Shown piece after piece: positions 23,944 to 32,117 of a DNA stretch of 64,000 nucleotides (position 1 is its first letter; each line of letters opens with the position of its first letter). This DNA is from Archangium primigenium (GTDB lineage Bacteria; Myxococcota; Myxococcia; Myxococcales; Myxococcaceae), in the NCBI RefSeq assembly GCF_016904885.1, contig NZ_JADWYI010000001.1, positions 3,162,001 to 3,226,000 on the forward strand, in the 5' to 3' direction. The position numbers were made by a program, and so were the translations under genes. A model generated the notes under the pieces. The model ran no database searches. It worked only from the letters and a program-made list of their open reading frames with translations, and was not told where the DNA came from.

Positions 23944-25110
23944 TCACGGGAGGGGCTGGTGGGGCGCCTCGTCCTGGCGGAACGCCGTCACCCGGGCCCG
24001 CGCGTTCTCCCGGACATCCATGTAGAACAGGCTGTAGTCATACACATGGTACAGGTCCGGGCCGAGCAACAGCTCCCGGTACGCCTGGGGTCCCGGGCGG
24101 GTGATGACGAGCCATCCGTCCTCGCGGCACCGCGCCTCCACCAGCGCCCGATCGAGCCGAGGGGGCGCGCCCGCCGCCATCGCGAAGCGCACGCCTCCCA
24201 GGTGCTCCTCGCGCGCTCCGGGCGTCTCGTCCGCCCGCCAGGTGATGGGATTGGTGCAGACGAGGGCCTTGCCGACGATGGACTCCTTCTTCCCGTCTGG
24301 ATAGCGGTGCAGGTGCACGTGGAAGAGGCGCGTGTCCGCCGTGGGGCCGATGGCGTTCCAACTGATGACGCATCCGGTCTGCTCGGGTGAGGCGCAGAGC
24401 GGGAGGTCGGGCAGCGTCCGGGTGAAGACATCCGTCGGGATGGGCATGCCGACGAGATAGGCCGCGACCAGCTTCCGCCGCAGGGGCTTGCCCGTGATGA
24501 GCTCCTCCAGGAGCCGCAGGGCGTGCAGTGTTCCCTGGCTGTGGGCGGCGAGGAGGAAGGGACGGCCGTGGTTCTGGTGGCGCAGGTAGTGCTCGAAGGC
24601 GGCGCGCACGTCGCGGTAGGCCAGCGCCAACGCCTTGTCCGCTTCTTCCGGGGTCGCCTCCTGCGAACCGAGCGAGGCCTGACGGTAGCGGGGCGCGTAG
24701 ACGCGACAACAGGCGTTGAAGGCGCTGGCCTGGTTGCGGAGGACGTCGTGGTCGGTGATGTCCTTCGCCCGCGCGTCATCCAGTGGCGCGTTCCAGACCT
24801 TGTTGCTGAAGGACGTGGTGGGGTGGACGAAGAAGACGTCCACGGGGGCGGAGGCCTGCCCATCGCGTTCCTGGCCGGGTGCCACGTCGGCGTCGTCCGG
24901 GCGGTCGGGCAGGGCGGCCCAGCTCTCGGGCGAGCCGTAGTCGGGCGCCGGCGGCGGGCGGGTCTCGGCGAAGGGCGTCGCCGGGGGCGTGCCGGCCTGG
25001 AGGAACTGGAGGAGCGCCGAGAACTCCGGCCAGAGCACCACCATGGGCACGGTCACCAGCGCCACGAGCAGTCCGACGCCCCCGAGGGCCTTCCGCGAAC
25101 GACTCGTCAT
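23944..25110 (-). CDS. DUF3089-family alpha/beta hydrolase, membrane-anchored
   Basis: 388 aa. One N-terminal membrane segment (LGGVGLLVALVTVPMVVLW) anchors the protein. The catalytic core has VFFVHPTTSFSNKVWNAP, the nucleophile elbow AAHSQGTLHALRLL (Ser in HSQG) and YLVGMPIPTDVF, which are landmarks of DUF3089 proteins, a lipase-like hydrolase group. The substrate is unknown. ATG 25110 is the first with a hydrophobic segment directly after it; the longer frame to 26208 is antisense to the propeller gene. It is divergent from that gene with about 105 bases between. Confidence 0.82.
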   Translation of the reverse strand: MTSRSRKALGGVGLLVALVTVPMVVLWPEFSALLQFLQAGTPPATPFAETRPPPAPDYGSPESWAALPDRPDDADVAPGQERDGQASAPVDVFFVHPTTSFSNKVWNAPLDDARAKDITDHDVLRNQASAFNACCRVYAPRYRQASLGSQEATPEEADKALALAYRDVRAAFEHYLRHQNHGRPFLLAAHSQGTLHALRLLEELITGKPLRRKLVAAYLVGMPIPTDVFTRTLPDLPLCASPEQTGCVISWNAIGPTADTRLFHVHLHRYPDGKKESIVGKALVCTNPITWRADETPGAREEHLGGVRFAMAAGAPPRLDRALVEARCREDGWLVITRPGPQAYRELLLGPDLYHVYDYSLFYMDVRENARARVTAFRQDEAPHQPLP

Positions 25111-25215
25111 GGGGTCTCCATCCGCCACGAGGGTCCATGCCCACGATAGCCGCGCCACGTCCGCCGGGTCGAAAACCGTGGTGTAAAACAGTATTCCGTG
25201 TTTAAGAGGAATTCC

Positions 25216-26400
25216 ATGAGAGAGACCAAGCTGACTCGACGTGGATTCCTGAAGATGTCCGGCGTGGGGATGATGGCCGTGACCTTGCCGGATCGGCTGG
25301 GCCTCGAGCCGTATCCGCTCGCGGCGCCCTCGACGTACGACCTCTTCGTGGGCGGCTACACGTCCGCGGGCGGCGAGGGCATCACCCTGTGCCGTCTGTC
25401 CATGCAGACGGGCCTGCTGAGCAAGGTGGCGGTGACGCGCAACGTGTCCGAGCCGTCCTTCCTGGCGATGGATCGCAGGGGCCGCTACCTCTACGCCGTC
25501 AACGAGGTGGGCTCGTACCAGGGCACCTCCAGTGGGGCCGTGAGCGCCTTCGCCGTCAATCCCACGACCCGCGCCCTGACCCTCATCAACCAGCAGGCCT
25601 CCCGGGGAAGCTCGCCTTGCTTCGTGAGCGTGGACGCGAACGACGCGTACGTGATGGTCGCCAACTACGGCGGCGGCAACGTCTCCGTCTTTCCCGTCCA
25701 GGGCAATGGCGGCCTGGGCGCGTCCACGGACTTCAAGCAGTTCCAGGGCTCGGGTCCCCATCCCAACCAGAACGCGCCGCATGCCCATCAGCTCATGACG
25801 GACGCGACCAACCAGTACGCGCTCGCCGCGGACCTGGGCACGGACCGGATCATGGTCTACCGCTTCGATGGGACGCAGGGAAAGCTCACCGCCGCCTCGC
25901 CGGTGTCGTTCTCCACTCCGGCCGGCGCGGGCCCGCGCCACTTCGCCTTCCACCCGAGCGGCAAGTTCGTCTTCGTCATCAACGAGCTCAACTCCACGCT
26001 GCTCTCGCTCGCCTTCGATGCCACGCGGGGCACGCTGACGCAGGTGCAGGGCGTCTCCACGTTGCCCGCTGGCTCCACCGGCACCAGCTACTGCGCCGAG
26101 GTGCGGGTGAGCCCGGACGGCAAGTTCGTCTACGGCTCCAACCGGGGCCACAACAGCATCGTCGTCTTCGCCGTGGACTCGCTCGGCAAGCTGACGCTCG
26201 TGCAGCACGTGTCCACCCAGGGCAAGTGGCCCCGGGACTTCATCCTGGATCCGACGGGCACCTACCTGCTGGTGGCCAACCAGCAGAGCAACACCATCGT
26301 GTCCTTCAAGCGGGATGCGACGACGGGCAAGCTGACGGCGCTCGGGACGCTGGCCGTGACGGCCCCGACCTCGCTGCTGGTGGCGCCCCCGCCGGTCTGA
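25216..26400 (+). CDS. Tat-exported beta-propeller lactonase
   Basis: 394 aa. The N-terminus RETKLTRRGFLKMSG is a twin-arginine signal (RRGFLK), followed by a hydrophobic region, so the protein should be exported folded. The body is a seven-bladed lactonase/6-phosphogluconolactonase-like propeller (YDLFVGGYTSAGGEGITLC, then blades with ...SPDGKFVYGSNRGHNSIVVF and YLLVANQQSNTIVSF). Most exported members have unproven substrates. ATG 25216 has AAGAGGA 5-6 bases upstream; the GTG at 25198 is in the same frame but lies before that site. Confidence 0.85.
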   Translation: MRETKLTRRGFLKMSGVGMMAVTLPDRLGLEPYPLAAPSTYDLFVGGYTSAGGEGITLCRLSMQTGLLSKVAVTRNVSEPSFLAMDRRGRYLYAVNEVGSYQGTSSGAVSAFAVNPTTRALTLINQQASRGSSPCFVSVDANDAYVMVANYGGGNVSVFPVQGNGGLGASTDFKQFQGSGPHPNQNAPHAHQLMTDATNQYALAADLGTDRIMVYRFDGTQGKLTAASPVSFSTPAGAGPRHFAFHPSGKFVFVINELNSTLLSLAFDATRGTLTQVQGVSTLPAGSTGTSYCAEVRVSPDGKFVYGSNRGHNSIVVFAVDSLGKLTLVQHVSTQGKWPRDFILDPTGTYLLVANQQSNTIVSFKRDATTGKLTALGTLAVTAPTSLLVAPPPV

Positions 26401-26431
26401 CGCGCGCCTTCAGCGGCCCGCCCCGAGCGGC

Positions 26432-27538
26432 TCAGTAGACCGTGCCCTGCCAGGGAAAGAGATACGTCAGCGGCAGGTGGAGGCGCGCGGCCCACGAGGC
26501 CTCGTTGTGACCCGCGCCCTGGGCCACGTAGTAATAGAGATCCTGGCCCTGGACATGGCCATCCGCCGCGAGCGCATCGCGCATGCGGGTCGTCTCGGGC
26601 AGGCCGTCCGCGTTGGTGCCGGCGTCCAGGTAGACCTTCACCGCCACCTTCGTGGGGGCGGCCTCCACCTGCTGGGTGAGCGCCTGGTTGTTCCACCAGA
26701 AGGAGCTCGACAGCGCCGCGAGCTTGCCGAAGACGGCGGGGTTGCGCCGGCCGATGTAGAAGGACACGAGCCCCCCGAGCGACGAGCCGATGAGGGCGGT
26801 GTTCCGCGGGCCCGTGAGCGTGCGGAAGTTCTGGTCGACGTACGGCCGCACCGTGTCGATGAGGAAGCGCTCGTACGTGTCCGCGCCGCCGCCGCCGTAC
26901 TGAGCATCGCAGCAGGGGGTGTACTCGTAGAGGCGGTTGGCGGCGGCGTTGTAGACGCCCACGATGATGACCTCGTCCAGGGTGCCATTGCCGATGAGCG
27001 CGTTGGCCGTCTCGTCCATGCGCCACTCCACGCCCCCGAAGGCGCTGGAGGCATTGAACAGGTTCTGCCCGTCATGGGCGTAGAGCACGGGGTAGCGCTT
27101 GAGGGGGTTCTCCCCGTAGCTGGGCGGCAGGTACACGGCGAGCGTGCGCGAGTTGCCGAGCTGCGGCGAGTAGACGTTGGAGACGTACTGCATCCGCCCC
27201 GAGGCCGCGCCGAAGAAGGGGTAGAGGTCCACGGTGGCGCCCGCCGGGATGCGGTAGTTGGCGCCGGTGGACCAGGCGCTGTCGTTCACCAGTGGCTTGA
27301 GCTCCACGTCGCCCACGGTGTTGGACCAGGACAGCGTCCAGACGTTACCGGCGGTCCACGTGGCCGGGGTGCCGGTGTTCCAGGACAAAGGGGCCTTGGA
27401 GCCCCGGAGGGTGATGCGGTTGCCGTAGCCGACGTCGTAGTGGACGCGCACGGTGGTGGCGTGGGCCAGGGTGCTCATCAGGAAGAGGACGAGGGCCGCG
27501 AGCGGGCCCGACGCACTGCGCGAGGGAGTGGAGAACAT
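26432..27538 (-). CDS. Secreted esterase (Esterase_D/Fes-like) with N-terminal beta domain
   Basis: 368 aa. A signal peptide (LAALVLFLMSTLAHA) is followed by about 90 residues with a carbohydrate-binding or starch-binding style beta domain (VRVHYDVGYGNRITLRGSK, WNTGTPATWTAGNVWTLSW). The esterase domain begins near residue 120 (NSRTLAVYLPPSYGENP, YPVLYAHDGQNLF) and carries the nucleophile in ALIGSSLGGLVSFYIG, GxSxGG, with the C-terminal His in QGAGHNEASW. The family cleaves esters of acyl sugars, siderophores or feruloyl groups. Divergent from the DUF2911 gene. Confidence 0.85.
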   Translation of the reverse strand: MFSTPSRSASGPLAALVLFLMSTLAHATTVRVHYDVGYGNRITLRGSKAPLSWNTGTPATWTAGNVWTLSWSNTVGDVELKPLVNDSAWSTGANYRIPAGATVDLYPFFGAASGRMQYVSNVYSPQLGNSRTLAVYLPPSYGENPLKRYPVLYAHDGQNLFNASSAFGGVEWRMDETANALIGNGTLDEVIIVGVYNAAANRLYEYTPCCDAQYGGGGADTYERFLIDTVRPYVDQNFRTLTGPRNTALIGSSLGGLVSFYIGRRNPAVFGKLAALSSSFWWNNQALTQQVEAAPTKVAVKVYLDAGTNADGLPETTRMRDALAADGHVQGQDLYYYVAQGAGHNEASWAARLHLPLTYLFPWQGTVY

Positions 27539-27609
27539 GGCCCTACTCTTCCATGAGGCATAGACTGCTGTCCGCTCTCCTCCAGACGGAGGGAAAGGAC
27601 GACGTGAGG

Positions 27610-28461
27610 ATGATGAAGAAGTTTGTCGGGTGTGCCGCCGCCGTGGTCGTGACGCTCTGTTCGCCGCCCGCTCGGGCCCAGCTCGCGCTGCCCGCGCCGA
27701 GCCCGGCCGCCAAGGTGTCGCAGGTGGTCGGACTGACCGAGATCTCGCTCGACTACTCGAGCCCCGCGGTCAACGGGCGGAAGATCTGGGGCGCCCTCGT
27801 GCCCTGGAACCAGGTGTGGCGCACGGGCGCCAACATGGCCACGAAGATCACCTTCGCCCGTGACGTGACCTTCGGGGGCAAGCCCGTCCCGGCGGGCACC
27901 TACGCGCTCGTCTCCGTGCCCACGGAGCAGGGCTGGACGATGGTGCTGAACAAGGACCTGCGCCTGTTCGGCGGCGGCAAGGCCTATGACACCAAGGAGG
28001 ACGTCGTGCGTGTGCCCGCCACGGTGACGGAGATCCCCAACCGCGAGCGCCTGACGTTCCTCTTCTCCAACACCACGGCGGACCAGACGTCGCTGGACCT
28101 GGAGTGGGAGAAGACGCGCGTCTCGGTGCCCATCCAGGCGAACACCTCGGCCCAGGCCACGGAGAACATCAAGACCGCGGTCAACGACGCGTGGCGCTCG
28201 CTGGCCAACGCCGGCCGCTACGTGGCCGACACGTCCAAGGACTACCCCAAGGCGCTCGAGTACCTGGACGACTCGCTGGCCATCCAGTCGCACTGGCTCA
28301 ACAACTGGATCAAGGCCGACATCCTGGCGCGCTCGGGCAAGTACGCCGAGGCGCGCAAGTTCGCCCAGACGGCGTGGGACCTGGGTCAGAAGGACGAGGC
28401 GGGCTTCTTCTTCAAGGACGCGGTGGCCAAGGCGCTCGTGGACTGGAAGGGGAAGAAGTAA
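27610..28461 (+). CDS. DUF2911-family exported protein
   Basis: 283 aa. MMKKFVGCAAAVVVTLCSPPARAQ is a signal peptide. The DUF2911 core is clear: ISLDYSSPAVNGRKIWGALVPWNQVWRTGAN, TKITFARDVTFGGKPVPAGTYALVSVP, then WEKTRVSVPI. A helical tail with TPR-like repeats (YPKALEYLDDSLAIQSHWLNNWIKADIL) ends the protein, as is common in the family. No enzymatic activity is known. ATG 27610 is chosen with GGAAAGG 11 bases upstream. The last 50 bases overlap the 3' end of bshA on the other strand. Confidence 0.82.
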   Translation: MMKKFVGCAAAVVVTLCSPPARAQLALPAPSPAAKVSQVVGLTEISLDYSSPAVNGRKIWGALVPWNQVWRTGANMATKITFARDVTFGGKPVPAGTYALVSVPTEQGWTMVLNKDLRLFGGGKAYDTKEDVVRVPATVTEIPNRERLTFLFSNTTADQTSLDLEWEKTRVSVPIQANTSAQATENIKTAVNDAWRSLANAGRYVADTSKDYPKALEYLDDSLAIQSHWLNNWIKADILARSGKYAEARKFAQTAWDLGQKDEAGFFFKDAVAKALVDWKGKK

Positions 28462-29605
28462 GGCGGCGGTAGATGGCCTCGTAGCGGTCGATGGCCGGAC
28501 CGAGCTGGAAGCGCTCGAGGACCTGCTGGCGGGCGGCTCGTGAGAATCGCCCCCAGCGCTCGGGCTCCTCCACCAGGGACAGGACGTGGCGGGCCATGGC
28601 CTCCACGTCCCCCACCGGTGCCAGGTAGCCCCACGCCCCGTGCTTCACCTGCTCGGGGATGCCGCCGATGTCGCTGGCCACCACGGGGACGCCACAGCTC
28701 ATCGCCTCGAGCGCGGCGAGGCCGAAGCTCTCCTGCTCACTGGGCAGCAGGAAGACGTCGGACGCGGCGAGCAGCTCCACGAAGCTCTCCTGTTTGCCCA
28801 GGAAGGCCACGTGCGCTTCCAGTCCGAGCTCGCGCACCCGGCGTTCGGCGGGAGAGCGCTCCGGTCCGTCGCCAATCATGATCAGCCGACAGGGCCGCTG
28901 CTGATGGACCCGGGCGAAGATGGACACGACATCGTCGATGCGTTTGACCGGCCGGAAGTTGGAGACGTGCACCAGCACGGGCGTGTCTTCCAGCGCGTGG
29001 GGGAAGAGCGGGCGCAGGTGGGTCCGGTCGCGCAGGGGCGCGTAGCGCTGCGTGTCGACGAAGTTGGGGATGACCTCGATGGGCAGCGCCTCCGGGCTCA
29101 GGCCGAAGCCCTCCCAGGTGGCCCGCTGGAGGGACTCCGAGGGCGTGGTCACCGCGTCGCTGCGCAGCACGGAGAAGCGCGTGATGGGCAGGTAGGTGGG
29201 ATCGATGCCCACGAGCGTGGTGTCGGTGCCGTGCAGGGTCGTCACGATGCGCGGCGCCCGCTCCCCCAGCACCTCTCGCGCCATCCAGGCCGCGGTGGCG
29301 TGCGGCACGGCGTAGTGGACATGGAGGATGTCCAGGGACTCGTAGTTGGCGACCTCGATCATCTTGGAGGCCAGCGCGAGCGGGTACGTGCCCGAGTGGG
29401 CCAGCGCCGGGTAGTCGCTTTCCGTGACCTCGTGGAAGATGACCTTGCGCGTCATGCCATGGAGGCGCACGGGCAGGTCCCTCGCGATGAAGTGGACGCG
29501 GTGGCCGCGGTCGGCCAGGGCCAGGCCGATCTCGGTCGCGACCATGCCGCTGCCTCCGAAGGTGGGAAAGCAGGTGATGGCCAGGTTGAGACAGCGATCG
29601 CTCAT
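28412..29605 (-). CDS. bshA: BshA: N-acetyl-glucosaminyl malate synthase
   Basis: 397 aa. BshA is a GT4 glycosyltransferase that joins N-acetylglucosamine from UDP-GlcNAc to L-malate, the first step of bacillithiol synthesis. The N-terminus LAITCFPTFGGSGMVATEIG, the middle HVHYAVPHATAAWMAREVL, TTLHGTDTTLVGIDPTY, and the UDP-sugar site FLLPSEQESFGLAALEAMSCGVPVVASDIGGI are family landmarks. It follows bshB1 with a 4-bp overlap (ATGA) and is the last gene of the operon. The C-terminal 20 residues are Pro/Ser-rich, and its 3' end overlaps the convergent DUF2911 gene by 50 bases, which is unusual. Confidence 0.92.
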   Translation of the reverse strand: MSDRCLNLAITCFPTFGGSGMVATEIGLALADRGHRVHFIARDLPVRLHGMTRKVIFHEVTESDYPALAHSGTYPLALASKMIEVANYESLDILHVHYAVPHATAAWMAREVLGERAPRIVTTLHGTDTTLVGIDPTYLPITRFSVLRSDAVTTPSESLQRATWEGFGLSPEALPIEVIPNFVDTQRYAPLRDRTHLRPLFPHALEDTPVLVHVSNFRPVKRIDDVVSIFARVHQQRPCRLIMIGDGPERSPAERRVRELGLEAHVAFLGKQESFVELLAASDVFLLPSEQESFGLAALEAMSCGVPVVASDIGGIPEQVKHGAWGYLAPVGDVEAMARHVLSLVEEPERWGRFSRAARQQVLERFQLGPAIDRYEAIYRRLTSSPSSPRAPWPPRP

Positions 29606-30408
29606 GTCGGATCGGGGAAGAACAGGGGCCGGGCGAAGGCATTCCGACGAAAATGCTCCACCGGATCCTTCAGGCCCAGGGTCTCGCGCAGCACGTAGGG
29701 CTCGCCATGGGCCACGCCGATGCGCGCGCCGTAGAAACGATCCCGCGCCTCCAGCGAGGTGAGTGACAGGGGCGAGCCCACCAGCGTCTGCGGCCCCTCG
29801 ATGCGTGCCTCCACCTGGCTCGCGTAGCAGCGCACGGCCTGCATCTTGCGCGTGTGGACCGCCGTCACGTCGACCACGAAGGACGGCTCGGCCTGGTGGC
29901 GCATGGGGTAGTAGAGGACCTGCCTCGGCGTGAACGGCTCCCCGGGCGGCTCGGTCTCGAATTTGCGCACCGCGGCGAAGAACAGCGCCCGCGTCACCAG
30001 CGCGCTGGTGGCCTCGTGGTCCGGGTGCCGCTCGTGCCACCACGGCACGAGCACGAGCTCGGGCCGCAGGCGGCGCAGCACCTCGACCACACGCGCCACC
30101 GGGGCGGTGCGCGCGCGCTCGGGCTCGGGCGCCTCGAAGCCTCCCCAGGGGTGGATCCACCCGTCGGGCAGCTCCAGGTTCTCGCGCACGGTGAGCCCCA
30201 ACACGCGCGAGGCCGCCTCGGTCTCGGCGAGCCGGGTCTCGGGCCTGCCCCGCGAGCTCTTCTCGCCGCGCGTCAGGTCCACGATGCCGGTGCGGTGGCC
30301 CTGGCTCGCCAGGCTCGCGAGCAGTCCGCCGCAGAACAGCTCGACATCGTCCGGGTGGGGGCCGAAGGCGAGAACTTCCAGGCCGTGGACCGTGGCGATC
30401 GGGCTCAT
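29602..30408 (-). CDS. bshB1: BshB1: bacillithiol-pathway deacetylase (LmbE/PIG-L)
   Basis: 268 aa. The LmbE motif [15 protein letters not shown] (HPDD zinc site) and the later EHPDHEATS-like segment ([14 protein letters not shown], second His pair) mark a zinc-dependent N-acetyl deacetylase, which removes the acetyl group from GlcNAc-malate. [21 protein letters not shown] matches BshB1 rather than the general PIG-L proteins such as the one at 32118. It is in an operon with bshC upstream (4-bp overlap) and bshA downstream. Confidence 0.9.
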   Translation of the reverse strand: MSPIATVHGLEVLAFGPHPDDVELFCGGLLASLASQGHRTGIVDLTRGEKSSRGRPETRLAETEAASRVLGLTVRENLELPDGWIHPWGGFEAPEPERARTAPVARVVEVLRRLRPELVLVPWWHERHPDHEATSALVTRALFFAAVRKFETEPPGEPFTPRQVLYYPMRHQAEPSFVVDVTAVHTRKMQAVRCYASQVEARIEGPQTLVGSPLSLTSLEARDRFYGARIGVAHGEPYVLRETLGLKDPVEHFRRNAFARPLFFPDPT

Positions 30409-32033
30409 GTGCGCAGATCCTTCTGATCGCCGCAGAAGGGCTCGCAGGCCTCGAGCACCCGGCGGGTGAAGGCCCGGCCGCCCAGACGGCTCGCGTAGGA
30501 CGGCGGCCCGTGCACGCGCTCCTGAGGGGCGCCGTTGGGAAAGAGCAGGGCCTGGACGCGGGCGATGCGCTCGCGTGTCACCTCGTCGCGCTGGGCGAGG
30601 ACGCGGCCGTAGCGGGCCACGAGGCGGGAGATGCCCCGGCGGACCGTCTGGTCGGTGCGGGTGAGGGCCCGGGCGAAACCCGGCTCGAAGGAGGCGGTGC
30701 GCTCGCCCAGGCGCGCGAGCTCGGCGGCGAAGGTGCCCAACAACTGGGCCTCGACGGCCTCGGGGGGCGAGAGGGCCTCGCCGGAGTCGCGGGCGACGAG
30801 GCGGGCGAGCAGGGTGTCCGCCGGGACGCTCACCTCATCGGCCGAGAGCTGGAGCTTGCCGAGCAGGCGCAGCACGCTGTCATCGAGGACGCGGAAGCGG
30901 GCGCGGGGGATGACGAGCGGCGGGGGCAGGCCGAAGTGCGCGTACAGGGGCGCCATCTGCGCGAAGTAGGCGATCTCCCCGGGCCCGCCCACGTAGGCCG
31001 CCGTGGGCAGCAGGGTGTCCTGGAGGATGGGACGCAGCAGGGCGGAGGTCGTGAAGCGCGTGGGCTCGCGCTCGAGCCAGGCACGGAGCTGGGCCGTGGT
31101 CACGCGCGCACCCTCCGGGTGGCCCACCAGGCTCCAGGTGTCCGGCGTCTCGGTGGGGTCCAATCGGTAGCGCGCGCCCTCGGGTGCCTCGGGCGAGACG
31201 AAGCCCAGGGGCGAACCCGGACGGATGTGGACCTGCTCGGCGAAGCCCTGGTGGGTCAGCGCGTCGACCCACGCGGCGAGCTTCTGGGAGAGGGGCGCGG
31301 CGTCCTCGAGGGCCTTGCGGTGCACGGGCGCGCCGAGGGGCGCGAGGCGCGGATCCCTCGGATCGAGGAACACGAGCCCTTCGTCCGCGAAGAGGGTGGA
31401 GAGGACCTCGGCGAAGGCGTCCGCCAGCGTCGCCTCGGGGCGGTAGGCGCGCTCGAGCAGGCCCAGGAATTCGTCCGCATGCGCGAGGTCCCCCAGCTCG
31501 GCGCGCAGCGTGGCGAGGGCGCTGGTGACGCTCGCGCCGAGCGTGCGGTGGGCGACCGGGATTCGCGAGCGCGCCGCGTCGGGCACCTCGAGGGCCACCC
31601 GCACGAGCCTTCCCGTGGCGCCGGGCACGAAGGTGTGGTCGATCTCCGGCAGATCGTGGTCCTCGGTCTGCAACCAGAAGAGGGGGACACAGGGGCGTCC
31701 CGTCTCCTCGGCGAGCGCGCGGGCCGTGACGATCGCGGAGGCGGCCTTGTACACGGTGTAGAGCGGACCGAGGAACAGCCCCACCTGCTGCCCCGTCACG
31801 ACGACCGTGGTCCCGGGGCGGGCGAGCAGCTCCAGGTGACGCTCGCGGGCGGCGCTCGGTGCGAGTCGAGCGTTCTGGGCCACGAGCGCCGCGTGGAGCG
31901 CGGGAGAAACCGCGCGGGTGCTCGCCGTGTTCGCGGTGTCGACGCGGGCGGAGCGGTGCCGATACCACTCGGGCAGGAATTCGAGCGCGCGCGGATCACC
32001 GCGCAGCCAGGCTGATGAGAACGAAGAGGCCAC
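30405..32033 (-). CDS. bshC: BshC: putative cysteine-adding enzyme of bacillithiol synthesis
   Basis: 542 aa, near the usual BshC length of about 540. Motifs include [49 protein letters not shown] and [19 protein letters not shown] with a YVGGPGE loop typical of BshC. The protein adds cysteine to glucosaminyl-malate; its exact mechanism is not settled. First gene of the minus-strand operon: ATG 32033 is 84 bases from the divergent PIG-L start, so the promoters lie back to back. Distant cysE/cysK (61329-63142) could supply cysteine. BSH genes are best known in Bacillales; their presence in this GC-rich genome is notable. Confidence 0.9.
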   Translation of the reverse strand: MASSFSSAWLRGDPRALEFLPEWYRHRSARVDTANTASTRAVSPALHAALVAQNARLAPSAARERHLELLARPGTTVVVTGQQVGLFLGPLYTVYKAASAIVTARALAEETGRPCVPLFWLQTEDHDLPEIDHTFVPGATGRLVRVALEVPDAARSRIPVAHRTLGASVTSALATLRAELGDLAHADEFLGLLERAYRPEATLADAFAEVLSTLFADEGLVFLDPRDPRLAPLGAPVHRKALEDAAPLSQKLAAWVDALTHQGFAEQVHIRPGSPLGFVSPEAPEGARYRLDPTETPDTWSLVGHPEGARVTTAQLRAWLEREPTRFTTSALLRPILQDTLLPTAAYVGGPGEIAYFAQMAPLYAHFGLPPPLVIPRARFRVLDDSVLRLLGKLQLSADEVSVPADTLLARLVARDSGEALSPPEAVEAQLLGTFAAELARLGERTASFEPGFARALTRTDQTVRRGISRLVARYGRVLAQRDEVTRERIARVQALLFPNGAPQERVHGPPSYASRLGGRAFTRRVLEACEPFCGDQKDLRT

Positions 32034-32117
32034 GTGCGGGTGATAACAAGTCTGGTGGGTGAGGGCGACTCCAGTCCGCGTCCCCGGGGCGGAGGCTTCC
32101 TGTTAGGGTCCGCGCCG

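Noticed and set aside
28412-32033. Mycothiol or generic sugar operon
   Set aside because: BshC has no mycothiol counterpart, and the BshA/BshB1 motifs and three-gene order fit bacillithiol.
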